Shown here: positions 35,136 through 44,190 of the stretch, one piece after another | Layout: each line of letters opens with the position of its first letter | Numbering within the stretch: position 1 is the stretch's first letter | Assembly (NCBI RefSeq): GCF_900116445.1 | Contig: NZ_FPBH01000029.1 | Coordinates: 62,001-126,000 of the forward strand | From: Paraburkholderia aspalathi | Lineage (GTDB): Bacteria; Pseudomonadota; Gammaproteobacteria; Burkholderiales; Burkholderiaceae | Length of the DNA stretch: 64,000 nucleotides | Reading direction: 5' to 3' | Made by a program: the position numbers and the translations under genes | Notes under the pieces: model-generated | The model's input: only the letters and a program-made list of their open reading frames with translations | What the model was told of the DNA's origin: nothing | The model's database searches: none

Positions 35136-36767
35136 ATGAACAACGAGAAGAAAGTAAATCACCTGAATGTCTACCTCGCTAAGCCTCAGTACACCACTGT
35201 CGAGCAGGTAGTCGATACGAGCGCGTGCCAACCACCTGTCGAAATACCAATTACCGGATACGGTGTGGGTCACCTCTTCGTGAAAAGGACAGCACCGAAG
35301 CCCCCAAAGTGGGCATCGCTTTTCCAAGGGTATGTGAACCTCGATTCCCTCGCCGTACCCGGCGTAAGCGCAATTTTCTTTCTCACAGTAGGAGATAGAT
35401 GTTTCGCGCTGGCTTTCGGTCAGGGCGGACGATTCCTGCTTCGAGATGAAGTGTGGGAAGAGCGCTTCGGGTTGCTATGTGCTCTCAATTCGGTGGACCC
35501 GAAAAGCTTTCGATGCGTTGACGTGCAGTCGCTCGATGCTATCCAAAGCCATACACGTATTCAGTCAGGACAGGAAACAACCCCTGACCAGTTTGGCCTA
35601 AACGTTGAACAGGACATGTTGAAGGCGATAGTAGGCGCCCCATTGAACTACGCACTCGGCAACCGCATGACTGGAAGCGATTCCCTGTCGGTCTCAGTGA
35701 AAATGGACCTGGCCGATTTGCCCTTCCTGCTTGATGAGTACAGGAAAAAGTTCGAAGCTCAGTTGAGCGCGGACGATTACCAGTGGGTCAACAACATGGC
35801 AATGGTAAAGAATTCAGTGCTCACGGATGCCTTGGAGGTTGCGCTCAATGCAAAACTTGCCGCAGCTCAAACCGATGACGTTTGGCTTTCGATTCCGGAA
35901 ATCATCGACTGGACGATGGTCAAGGGATTTATGTACACGCACGGTGCTAAGGAGATTCATCCAGACATCACGCTTAAGGGGTTCCTTTCTACAGTAAAAC
36001 CCGGAACACAACTCACGCTTGATCTGTTACGTTCGAGAGACGTGCATTGCGCTGACGCCGATCATAGGAAGGTATTCAAGTCGTGGTCGATCTTCAAGTG
36101 TCTGTACGCGGAAATCGACTTATCCGGTGCAAAGTACATTCTGAACGACGGAAAATGGTTCAATGTCTCGGTCGACTTTGTTACCAGAACCGACGCTGAA
36201 TTCTCCACAATCCCGTCTTCCAGTCTCAAGCTGCCAGAATACAATGGTGACGGCGAGGGAGCATACAACGCGATGGTGGCAACTGCTGAGCCAGCAGTCT
36301 ATGCGTTGCTGGACGACAAAAAGAAGGTCATGCATGGCGGCGGCCATGGGCAGGTGGAGATATGCGACCTGCTATCCATCAATCGCGAATTCATTCATGT
36401 CAAGCTATACAGCAAGTCGAGCGTGTTGAGCCACTTGTTCGCGCAAGGCTTCGTCTCTGGTCAACTTATCCAGATCGACGCCGACTTCAGGAGGAAGACT
36501 CGTGATCGACTAGACCTGCCTCACAAGGAATTGATCCAGATAGATAAGCGACCAGCACAAGATGAATTCACGATTGTCTACGCCATCGTCAGCGAAGCCA
36601 CTGGCGACAAGCTGCACCTGCCGTTCTTTTCAAGGGTCAATCTGAACAATACCCGAAAGCTATTGATTGGATATGGGTACAAGGTTGAATTATTGAAAAT
36701 CCACGTCAACAACGATTACGCGAAGACGATCAAGATTCCACCGAATGTCCACGACAAAGGCAATTGA
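35136..36767 (+). CDS. TIGR04141/DUF6119 family sporadically distributed protein
   Basis: The 543-residue cytoplasmic protein resembles the TIGR04141 (DUF6119) family. The N-terminus has HLNVYLAKPQYTTVEQVV, then FFLTVGDRCFALAFGQGGRFLL and WEERFGLLCALNSVDPKSFR. The body has LNVEQDMLKAIVGAPLNYALG and SVSVKMDLADLPFLLDEYRKKF. The middle has CLYAEIDLSGAKYILNDGKWF and the C-terminus EFTIVYAIVSEATGDKLHLPFFSRVNL. Members occur irregularly, often in islands or defence-rich regions, and have no established biochemistry. Its GC is well below the housekeeping genes. It stands alone between the type VI cargo operon and tRNA-Ser. Confidence 0.75.
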   Translation: MNNEKKVNHLNVYLAKPQYTTVEQVVDTSACQPPVEIPITGYGVGHLFVKRTAPKPPKWASLFQGYVNLDSLAVPGVSAIFFLTVGDRCFALAFGQGGRFLLRDEVWEERFGLLCALNSVDPKSFRCVDVQSLDAIQSHTRIQSGQETTPDQFGLNVEQDMLKAIVGAPLNYALGNRMTGSDSLSVSVKMDLADLPFLLDEYRKKFEAQLSADDYQWVNNMAMVKNSVLTDALEVALNAKLAAAQTDDVWLSIPEIIDWTMVKGFMYTHGAKEIHPDITLKGFLSTVKPGTQLTLDLLRSRDVHCADADHRKVFKSWSIFKCLYAEIDLSGAKYILNDGKWFNVSVDFVTRTDAEFSTIPSSSLKLPEYNGDGEGAYNAMVATAEPAVYALLDDKKKVMHGGGHGQVEICDLLSINREFIHVKLYSKSSVLSHLFAQGFVSGQLIQIDADFRRKTRDRLDLPHKELIQIDKRPAQDEFTIVYAIVSEATGDKLHLPFFSRVNLNNTRKLLIGYGYKVELLKIHVNNDYAKTIKIPPNVHDKGN

Positions 36768-37284
36768 ATCGGCTAGTCGAAGCCGAGCGCGGCACGAAGC
36801 CTAGCTGGAAATGCGGCTCTGCCGCGTATTGCGATTCGACGAAGATCACGCCGTTGACGACCGGGTCGAGCAGATTCTTGAACTGATTTAACGGCCCGTC
36901 TGATTTGCACTAGTAGCACGAAGAGCTGGTGGCAGCGGCCGAACTGGGCCAGTTGCGAGCCAAATCACGCCAGACCGGCGCAACCTAATAAACCGAAAAA
37001 CAAGTTGAAGAAAGTTCTTTGGGTAAAATTTGGCTGGTCGGACTACTATCGAGGCGGAGCGGTTGACGGTAATTTCGGTTGACTAACCGAGAACAAAGGC
37101 AAGAAGAATGAAGGCCGTGGACACAAGGCTTTTAACGGTTAATGAAAACCACCGCTTACCGCCGTCTGCGCTAACTTTTGGTTCAGCGGACCAGCTGATC
37201 ACCAACGAGTTTCACGCCGGTCTTTGCTTATCCAGCGCGACGGCGAGGACGAGCACTTGATAGTCGATTTGTGGGCACAAAAAC
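36768..37284. other. Non-coding stretch between the DUF6119 gene and tRNA-Ser
   Basis: No open frame with a credible start was found. The sequence is mixed in composition and looks like decayed coding DNA in places (for example around 36930-36990), but no family could be named. The end of an integrated island could lie here; I did not see a repeat of the tRNA 3' end. Confidence 0.35.
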
Positions 37285-37322
37285 AAAAAACCCCGCAAGT
37301 CTTTGACTTTACGGGGTTTTTT
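37285..37322. terminator. Bidirectional terminator after tRNA-Ser
   Basis: The stem AAAAAACCCCG/CGGGGTTTTTT flanks a short loop region, ten bases past the 3' end of tRNA-Ser. It has T-runs on both strands and so also blocks read-through from the plus side. Confidence 0.85.
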
Positions 37323-37331
37323 GATTAATTC

Positions 37332-37421
37332 TGGCGGAAAGGGTGAGATTCGAACTCACGGTACCCCTAAAGGTACACTGGATTTCGAGTCCAGCGCATT
37401 CGACCACTCTGCCACCTTTCC
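37332..37421 (-). tRNA. tRNA-Ser (anticodon CGA)
   Basis: On the minus strand the 90-base gene folds as a class II tRNA. The acceptor stem is GGAAAGG/CCTTTCC, the anticodon arm CTGGA-CTCGAAA-TCCAG reads UCG codons, and there is a long variable arm and a GTTCGAATC T-arm. The 3' GCCA is encoded. Seryl-tRNA synthetase lies upstream on the same strand. Confidence 0.97.
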
Positions 37422-37605
37422 GGGTCTTCCAACTCACAGCAACTAGGCTACTTAGTTGCCATCTCGTCAGATCCAAGCGGGTCGTTGCTTGGGAGAGAAA
37501 GATTATAGAACAGCTGAATCCGATTTCCAAGCCCCTCGGCCAAAAAACTTCAAAGGGACTTGGCAATCGGCAGCGGCCTTAACCGCTGCATCAGCCCGGC
37601 GCCAA

Positions 37606-38901
37606 TCAAGCCGCCGGCACTTCCAGCCGCTCCACCCCACCGAGGTAAGGACGCAGCGCCACCGGCACCGTCACCGAACCATCCGCGTTCTGGAAATTCT
37701 CCAGCACTGCCACGAGCGTGCGGCCAACCGCCAGACCCGAACCGTTCAGCGTATGCACCAGCTCCGGCTTGCCCTGCGCATTGCGGAAACGCGCCTGCAT
37801 CCGGCGAGCCTGGAACGACTCCGTGTTCGAGCAGCTCGAGATCTCGCGATACGTATTCTGCGCAGGCACCCACACCTCCAGGTCATACGTCTTGGCAGCC
37901 GAGAAACCCATGTCGCCCGTGCACAGCGTAATCACGCGGTACGGCAGCTCAAGCTTCTGCAGAATCGCCTCAGCGTGGCCGACCATCTGCTCCAGCGCGT
38001 CATACGACGTTTCCGGCGCGACGATCTGCACCATCTCGACCTTGTCGAACTGATGCTGGCGGATCAGCCCACGCGTGTCGCGGCCATACGAGCCCGCTTC
38101 CGAACGGAAGCACGGCGAATGCGCGGTCAGCTTGATCGGCAACGTGTCCGCTTCGACGATGCTGTCGCGCACCGTGTTCGTCAGCGAAATTTCCGACGTC
38201 GAAATCAGGTATTGCGTGACCGTGTTCTCGTCACCGCCCTTCTCGACGCGGAACATGTCGTCGGCGAATTTCGGCAGTTGGCCGGTGCCGTACAGAATCT
38301 CCGGGTTCACGATGTACGGCGTGTACACCTCGGTATAGCCGTGGTGCTGCGTGTGCGTGTCGATCATGAACTGCGCCAGCGCGCGATGCAGCCGCGCAAT
38401 CTGTCCACGCAGCAACGTGAAACGCGCGCCCGACAGTTTCGCGCCGGTCTCGAAATCGAGGCCGAGCGGCGTACCGACGTCGACGTGATCCTTCACCTCG
38501 AAATCGAACTGGCGCGGCGTGCCCCAGCGGCGCACTTCGACGTTCTCCGTTTCGTCCTTGCCTGCGGGCACGCTTTCGTGCGCCAGGTTCGGCACGCCGA
38601 GCAGCAGGTCGGACAGACGCTTCTGGATATCGTCGAGCTTGGCCGCCGACGCCTTCATCTCGTCGCCGATCCCGCCCACTTCAGCCATCAGCGCCGACGT
38701 ATCCTCGCCCCGCCCCTTCATCCCGCCGATCTGCTTCGACAGGGTGTTGCGGCGCGCCTGCATCTCTTCGGTACGGGTCTGGGTGTCGCGGCGTTCCGCT
38801 TCGAGGGCGGCAAAGGCCGCCACGTCGAGGGTATAGCCGCGGTCGGCGAGGCGTTTGGCGACGCCGTCGAGGTCTTTGCGCAGCAGCTGGATGTCGAGCA
38901 T
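37606..38901 (-). CDS. serS: Seryl-tRNA synthetase
   Basis: The 431-residue class II synthetase charges tRNA-Ser with serine. The N-terminal coiled-coil arm (about residues 25-105) binds the long variable arm of the tRNA. The catalytic core has TSEISLTNTVRDSI, motif 2 around CFRSEAGSYGRDTRGLIRQHQFDKVE, and motif 3 GSGLAVGRTLVAVLENFQ. It lies downstream of rarA on the same strand, the usual betaproteobacterial order, with 137 bases between. A hairpin of CACCGGC/GCCGGTG at 38944-38966 lies in that gap. Confidence 0.98.
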   Translation of the reverse strand: MLDIQLLRKDLDGVAKRLADRGYTLDVAAFAALEAERRDTQTRTEEMQARRNTLSKQIGGMKGRGEDTSALMAEVGGIGDEMKASAAKLDDIQKRLSDLLLGVPNLAHESVPAGKDETENVEVRRWGTPRQFDFEVKDHVDVGTPLGLDFETGAKLSGARFTLLRGQIARLHRALAQFMIDTHTQHHGYTEVYTPYIVNPEILYGTGQLPKFADDMFRVEKGGDENTVTQYLISTSEISLTNTVRDSIVEADTLPIKLTAHSPCFRSEAGSYGRDTRGLIRQHQFDKVEMVQIVAPETSYDALEQMVGHAEAILQKLELPYRVITLCTGDMGFSAAKTYDLEVWVPAQNTYREISSCSNTESFQARRMQARFRNAQGKPELVHTLNGSGLAVGRTLVAVLENFQNADGSVTVPVALRPYLGGVERLEVPAA

Positions 38902-39038
38902 GGGATGGGGCAGGTGTTCGTTGTATGAAGCAGCGATTTTAGCGCACCGGCGCGGGCGGCCGGTGCGTTAGATGGTCAAGGCCGTGCGGAATGGCGACAC
39001 GGCATCTGAAACCGCCGCAGACGCCCGGGCGAAAAGGC

Positions 39039-40352
39039 TCAGCCCTTCTTCGGCTTGTTCTCGCTGCGCCACTGCGCGTCGAGCTCGGCCAGACGCGCCA
39101 TCTTGTCGCCGATCTTGCCTTCGAGACCGCGCGGCGTCGGCTCGTACCAATGCGGCTCGCGCATATTGTCCGGCAGATAGGTCTCGCCGGCGGCGTAGGC
39201 GTCAGGTTCGTCGTGCGCATAGCGGTATTCGTGACCGTAGCCAAGTTCCTTCATCAGCTTGGTCGGCGCGTTACGCAGATGCACCGGCACACCGCGCGAC
39301 TGGTCTTTGCTCACGAACCGCCGCGCTTCGTTGTACGCGTTGTAACCCGCGTTCGACTTCGGCGCGACCGCCAGATAGATGATCGCCTGCGCCAGCGCCA
39401 GTTCGCCTTCGGGCGTGCCGAGGCGTTCGTAGGTTTCGGACGCGTCGAGCGCAATGCGCGCCGCGCGCGGGTCGGCGAGGCCAATGTCTTCCCATGCCAT
39501 GCGCACGATGCGCCGTGCGAGATAACGCGGGTCCGCGCCGCCGTCGAGCATGCGGCAGAACCAGTACAGCGCGCCGTCCGGGCTGCTGCCGCGCACCGAT
39601 TTATGCAACGCGCTGATCTGGTCGTAAAATGCGTCGCCGCCTTTGTCAAAGCGGCGCAAATTCTCGGCGAGCGCGCTGCCGAGCAGAGCGCCGTCGATTT
39701 CAGTGCTCTTCTGCTGGGCCGCCGCGCGCGCGACGATTTCCAGGTTGTTCAGCAGCTTACGGCCGTCGCCATCGGCGGAACCGATCAGGGCATCGCGGGC
39801 TTCGTCGGTGAACGTGAGGCCGCCGAGTTCTTTCTGTGCGCGGTCGAGCAGTTCGCGCTGTTCTTCGTCGGTGAGGCTTTTCAGCACGTAGACAGCCGCT
39901 CGCGAGAGCAACGCGCTATTCACCTCGAACGACGGATTCTCGGTCGTCGCGCCGACGAACACGAACAGGCCAGACTCGACGTGCGGCAAGAACGCGTCTT
40001 GCTGACTCTTGTTGAAGCGATGCACTTCGTCGACGAACACGAGCGTCTGATGCCCGTTCGCGCGATGAATCTGCGCGGTCTCGACGGCTTCGCGGATATC
40101 CTTCACGCCCGAGAGCACCGCGGACAACGCGATGAACTCCGCATGAAACGCGTCGGCCATAAGCCGCGCGAGCGTGGTTTTGCCGACGCCGGGCGGCCCC
40201 CAGAGGATCATCGAATGGGCTTCGCCGGATTCGAACGCGACCCGCAACGGCTTGTTCGGGCCGAGCAGGTGCTTCTGGCCGATCACTTCGTCGATATTGC
40301 GGGGCCGCAGGCGTTCGGCGAGCGGAACATTGACACGGGTTTCTTCAAACAT
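39039..40352 (-). CDS. rarA: Replication-associated recombination ATPase RarA (MgsA)
   Basis: The 437-residue AAA+ protein has Walker A GPPGVGKT (residues 52-59) and Walker B LVFVDEVHRF (104-113), with the sensor GATTENPSFEVNSALLSRA. The C-terminal tetramerisation/clamp-loader-like half includes DPRYLARRIVRMAWEDIGLAD and GTPEGELALAQAIIYLAVAPKSN. It acts at stalled replication forks. ATG 40352 gives the usual MFEETRVNVPLAERLRP start. In related genomes it directly follows lolA; here a three-gene block separates them. Confidence 0.97.
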   Translation of the reverse strand: MFEETRVNVPLAERLRPRNIDEVIGQKHLLGPNKPLRVAFESGEAHSMILWGPPGVGKTTLARLMADAFHAEFIALSAVLSGVKDIREAVETAQIHRANGHQTLVFVDEVHRFNKSQQDAFLPHVESGLFVFVGATTENPSFEVNSALLSRAAVYVLKSLTDEEQRELLDRAQKELGGLTFTDEARDALIGSADGDGRKLLNNLEIVARAAAQQKSTEIDGALLGSALAENLRRFDKGGDAFYDQISALHKSVRGSSPDGALYWFCRMLDGGADPRYLARRIVRMAWEDIGLADPRAARIALDASETYERLGTPEGELALAQAIIYLAVAPKSNAGYNAYNEARRFVSKDQSRGVPVHLRNAPTKLMKELGYGHEYRYAHDEPDAYAAGETYLPDNMREPHWYEPTPRGLEGKIGDKMARLAELDAQWRSENKPKKG

Positions 40353-40624
40353 GACGTTTTGGGGATAATCTCGGCTTTTCCGGACGCGGTCCGTGTGAAG
40401 GCGGCGTGCTGCCGGATGAACAAAGCCGGCACGCAAGGGTGCGGGCAACGTCCTGCATTATGACAGTGACGACGCTCGGGCGATGAGCGCACCGATTGGC
40501 CAGTAATCTCGCCGACAGCCTGACAGGCTAACATCGCGCGCGGATTGGCCGGCAACACGGGCATCGCACGCGAACATACAAGCAGCACCGAACGCACAAG
40601 CAACACCAACAGGGACAAGATTAG

Positions 40625-41941
40625 ATGGCACAAGATCCACTCGTCGGCGACGCCGGCTCCACCTACGCACCGCTCACGCCGGTGCCCGACGCGCGCCGCG
40701 CGTTTCGCACTGGCGACGCTTTCGCGCTCTGGTTCTCGCTCGGCATCGGCCTCCTGGTCGCGCAGGCGGGCGCGCTGCTGGTGCCGGGGCTGTCGCTGCC
40801 GCATGCATTGTTGGCGATCGTGATCGGCAGCGTGATCGGCGTCGTATTGCTGGCGCTGGCAGGCGTGATCGGCACGGATACAGGACTCGCGGCGATGTCG
40901 TCGTTGCGGCCGACGCTCGGGGTACGCGGCGCCTCGGTGCCCGCTGTGCTCAACGCCGTGCAACTGGTCGGCTGGGGCTCGTTCGAGGTGATCGTGATGC
41001 GCGATTCCGCCGATGCGCTCGCCAAACAGGCCTTCGGTTTCTCGATGCCGCTGATCTGGACCGTGATCTTCGGTTTGCTCGCGACGCTGCTGGCCATCAG
41101 CGGCCCGCTGTCTTTCGTGCGGCGGTTTCTGCGCACGTGGGGCATCTGGCTGCTGCTGGCGGGCGCCGCGTGGCTCTCGTGGAATCTGCTCGCCAAACAC
41201 GATCTGGCCGAGTTGATGCGCCGTCCGGGCACCGGCGAGATGTCGTTCGGCGGCGCAATCGATCTGGTGGTCGCGATGCCGCTCTCGTGGCTACCGCTGA
41301 TCGCCGACTACACGCGTTTCGGCCGACGCCCCGGCGAAACCTTCCGCGGCACACTGCTCGGCTATGGCATCGCGAACATCTGGTTTTACGCGCTCGGCGC
41401 AATCTACGGCCTCGCGGCAGGCGGTGGCGATGCGCTGCTGACCGGCGCGCTGGCTCAAGCAGGCGGCGGCCTCGCCCTGCTGCTGATTCTGATCGACGAA
41501 GTGGACAACGCGTTCGCCGACATCCACTCGGCAGCGGTCTCGACCGGCACGTTCTGGACGCGCGGCAGCGTGCCGTTGTTGTCGGCGGCATTCGGCGCGC
41601 TGTGCACGGCGATCGCCTTGCTCGTGCCGATGGCGAAGTATCAGAACTTCCTGCTGCTGATCGGCTCGGTGTTCGCGCCGCTGTTCGGCGTGGTGCTGGT
41701 GGATCACTTCATCGTGCGCAAGCGTCGCATTGAAGCCGCCGTGCTCGGCGATGTGCGCGGCCGCTACGGCTTCTCGGGCGGCTGGCATCTGAGCGCGTTT
41801 ATCTCGTGGGCAATCGGGATCGCGGCGTATCAGGCGATCAATCAATGGCTGCCGAATCTGGGCGCGACGCTGCCCGCGCTGGTGATCGGCGCGGTGTGTT
41901 ATCTGGCGCTGGTATCGACTCGGAAGACTGCCTACGCTTGA
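40625..41941 (+). CDS. NCS1-family permease (CytX/CodB-like)
   Basis: The 438-residue protein has about 12 transmembrane segments and NCS1 features: FALWFSLGIGLLVAQAGALL, NAVQLVGWGSFEVIVM, WLPLIADYTRFGRRP and FAPLFGVVLVDHFIVRKRR. Family members take up cytosine, allantoin or the thiamin precursor hydroxymethylpyrimidine; CytX-type members of similar length are the best match. It is convergent with a ureohydrolase gene and ends in a shared terminator, so a nitrogen-compound substrate is also plausible. Confidence 0.85.
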   Translation: MAQDPLVGDAGSTYAPLTPVPDARRAFRTGDAFALWFSLGIGLLVAQAGALLVPGLSLPHALLAIVIGSVIGVVLLALAGVIGTDTGLAAMSSLRPTLGVRGASVPAVLNAVQLVGWGSFEVIVMRDSADALAKQAFGFSMPLIWTVIFGLLATLLAISGPLSFVRRFLRTWGIWLLLAGAAWLSWNLLAKHDLAELMRRPGTGEMSFGGAIDLVVAMPLSWLPLIADYTRFGRRPGETFRGTLLGYGIANIWFYALGAIYGLAAGGGDALLTGALAQAGGGLALLLILIDEVDNAFADIHSAAVSTGTFWTRGSVPLLSAAFGALCTAIALLVPMAKYQNFLLLIGSVFAPLFGVVLVDHFIVRKRRIEAAVLGDVRGRYGFSGGWHLSAFISWAIGIAAYQAINQWLPNLGATLPALVIGAVCYLALVSTRKTAYA

Positions 41942-41964
41942 GTCGCGCAAGCATCGCTGCAATG

Positions 41965-42000
41965 AAGAGAAAAGGCCTGCATTTGCAGGCCTTTTCTCTT
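41965..42000. terminator. Bidirectional terminator between permease and ureohydrolase
   Basis: A near-perfect 36-base hairpin (stem AAGAGAAAAGGCCTGCA with its complement, two-base loop) lies between the two convergent stops. A/T tracts on both sides serve both strands. Confidence 0.9.
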
Positions 42001-42024
42001 CATGCACCATCAATCGTGGTCAGC

Positions 42025-43014
42025 TCATCGCTTCGACGCCCGATACTCGACACCCGGCAACACGCACAGCAATTCAAACGCGAGATTCGCACCAAGCAGC
42101 GCGGTCGTACCGAACGGATCGTACGGCGGCGCGACCTCAACCAGATCGCAGCCGACGATATTCAAGCCATGCGAGCCGCGAATGATTTCCAGCGCCTGCG
42201 GCACAGTCAAACCGGCGATTTCCGGTGTGCCCGTACCCGGCGCAAACGCCGGATCGATACCGTCGATGTCGAACGTGATGTACACCGGACCGTCACCCAT
42301 GCGTTCCCGCACACGCGCCATCAGCGGCGCCAGCGACTGGTTCCAGCACGCCTCGGCCTGCACGACTTCAAAGCCCTGATCGCGGCACCAGTCGAAGTCT
42401 TCAGCCGCGTAACCCGTGCCACGCAGACCGATCTGCACGACGCGGTCGCAATCCAGCAAGCCCTCTTCCACCGCGCGGCGGAACGGCGTGCCGTGCGCGA
42501 TCTTCTCGCCCATCATCGTGTCGTTGACGTCAGCATGCGCGTCGACGTGAATCAGGCCGACCTTGCCGTGCTTGCGATGAATCGCGCGCAGGATCGGCAG
42601 CGCGATCGTATGGTCGCCGCCCAATGTGATCGGCTTGCAGTTGTGCTGGAGGATTTCGTCGTAGGCGGTTTCGATGCGTTTGATCGAATCGTGCAGGTTG
42701 TACGGATTGATCGCGACGTCGCCGAGATCGGCCACACGCAGCGAATCGAACGGCGCGGCGCGCGTCGCCATGTTGTACGGGCGCAGCAGCACCGATTCGC
42801 TGCGGATCTGGCGCGACCCGAAACGCGCGCCGGTGCGGTTCGAGGTGCCGAGATCGAACGGCACGCCGACGAAGCAGGCGTCGAACCCTTCGGCCGAGCC
42901 GACGTTCGGCAACCGCATCATCGTCGCAATACCGCCGCAGCGTGGCATTGCGTTGCCGGACAGCGGCTGCGGCCGTTCACCGGCGTCGGGGGAAATGAAA
43001 GAGGAGGTATTCAT
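42025..43014 (-). CDS. Agmatinase/guanidino-acid ureohydrolase
   Basis: The 329-residue enzyme belongs to the arginase family. It contains the two-manganese ligands in LGGDHTIALPIL, VGLIHVDAHADVNDT and VYITFDIDGIDPAFAPGTGTP. It hydrolyses a guanidino group to urea; agmatine, guanidinobutyrate or guanidinopropionate are the usual alternatives and cannot be separated by eye. GAGGA precedes ATG 43014. A LysR regulator is divergent, 171 bases away, and is its likely controller. Confidence 0.88.
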   Translation of the reverse strand: MNTSSFISPDAGERPQPLSGNAMPRCGGIATMMRLPNVGSAEGFDACFVGVPFDLGTSNRTGARFGSRQIRSESVLLRPYNMATRAAPFDSLRVADLGDVAINPYNLHDSIKRIETAYDEILQHNCKPITLGGDHTIALPILRAIHRKHGKVGLIHVDAHADVNDTMMGEKIAHGTPFRRAVEEGLLDCDRVVQIGLRGTGYAAEDFDWCRDQGFEVVQAEACWNQSLAPLMARVRERMGDGPVYITFDIDGIDPAFAPGTGTPEIAGLTVPQALEIIRGSHGLNIVGCDLVEVAPPYDPFGTTALLGANLAFELLCVLPGVEYRASKR

Positions 43015-43185
43015 CGTGTCTCGGCAATGAAAAGAGGGGCAGTAAGCAAATACGTGCAACCGGCCGAGGGATCAATAGAAAAAGCGCACCTTGCCGGGCG
43101 AATCTCGATTCTTGAGCAGTTTCCCGCAAGTTAAAATACGAACAGAATAAACTTCACATTGATTCGTAGCGATGTATCCTGCCGT

Positions 43186-44106
43186 ATGTTCTCCCAACTC
43201 ACCGATCTCGACCTGCGGCTGATCCGCGTCTTCCTCGCCATCGTCGACGCCGGCGGCGTCTCGCCGGCCCAGGCCACGCTGAACGTCGGCCAGTCGACCA
43301 TCAGCACGCAACTCGCCACACTGGAAACGCGCCTCGGCTACCGGCTGTGCGAGCGCGGCCGCGGCGGCTTCAGCCTGACCGCGCGCGGCGAGCAATTTAT
43401 CGACGCAGCCCGCGCCCTACTGTCCGCCGTCGATACTTTCGGCATGCAGGCGCGCAATGTCGGCCGCAAACTGGTCGGCACACTCGATATTGGCATGATC
43501 GGCCACACACCGGTATCGGCGAGCGCGCGCATCAGCGACGCAATCGGCCGGTTTCGTGCCCGCGATCAGTCAGTGCGGTTTTCTATTCTGGTGCGCTCGC
43601 CGGGCGAACTCGAAGAACTGCTGCTAAACGGCCGGATTCAGATCGGCATCGGCTATTTCTGGCATCGCGTGCCGTCGCTCGAGTACACCGAGGTGTTCGC
43701 CGAAGATCAGTTCGCGTATTGCGCAAAGGGGCATCCGCTGTTCGCTTCTGCCGGCGAAGTGCCGCCCGTCGAAGCCGCGGCGCACGAATGGGCGTGGCGC
43801 AGTTATCCGCTGCCCGAAGCCGAAAGTTCGACGACGCCGCAAAATGTCACCGCCCTCGCGGACAACATGGAAGCGGTCGCGATGCTGGTGTTGTCGGGGC
43901 ATCATCTCGGCTATTTGCCGGGGCATTTCGCGGCGCCGTTCGTGAAGCGGGGCTTGTTGGCCGCGTTGAATCCCGCACAGATGAAGTACCGCGTGGCGTT
44001 CCATATGGTCACGCGGGCGCGGCAGCATCGAACGGATATCGTTGAAGCGTTTATCGACGATATGAAGGCCGCGCACCCGGTGCAGGTGCTGGAAGTGGAT
44101 GAGTAG
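43186..44106 (+). CDS. LysR-family regulator next to the ureohydrolase
   Basis: The 306-residue protein has an N-terminal winged helix (FLAIVDAGGVSPAQATLNVG, QSTISTQLATLETRLGYRLC). The periplasmic-binding-like effector domain follows (GTLDIGMIGHTPVSASARIS to the end). ATG 43186 is chosen at MFSQLTDLDLRLIRVF; an ATT-type extension to 43159 has no support. The divergent ureohydrolase and, at a distance, the permease are its likely targets. The inducer is probably the guanidino compound or its product. Confidence 0.9.
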   Translation: MFSQLTDLDLRLIRVFLAIVDAGGVSPAQATLNVGQSTISTQLATLETRLGYRLCERGRGGFSLTARGEQFIDAARALLSAVDTFGMQARNVGRKLVGTLDIGMIGHTPVSASARISDAIGRFRARDQSVRFSILVRSPGELEELLLNGRIQIGIGYFWHRVPSLEYTEVFAEDQFAYCAKGHPLFASAGEVPPVEAAAHEWAWRSYPLPEAESSTTPQNVTALADNMEAVAMLVLSGHHLGYLPGHFAAPFVKRGLLAALNPAQMKYRVAFHMVTRARQHRTDIVEAFIDDMKAAHPVQVLEVDE

Positions 44107-44133
44107 CGGTTCGGCGTTGCACGCGCCGCCAAG

Positions 44134-44166
44134 AAAAAAGCCGCGCAAACGATGCGCGGCTTTTTC
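44134..44166. terminator. Bidirectional terminator between LysR gene and lolA
   Basis: The stem AAAAAAGCCGCGC/GCGCGGCTTTTT with a seven-base loop lies between two convergent stops. Confidence 0.9.
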
Positions 44167-44190
44167 ATTGCATAGGCAAACTGCGGCAGC

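Noticed and set aside
36768..37331. An integration site repeat of the tRNA-Ser end
   Set aside because: No second copy of the tRNA 3' end was seen by eye in this stretch or near 25000. An alignment search could still find a degenerate one.
37456..40463. Two long plus-strand open frames of about 490 codons each
   Set aside because: They run antisense to serS and rarA, both certain genes. High GC keeps the opposite frames open.
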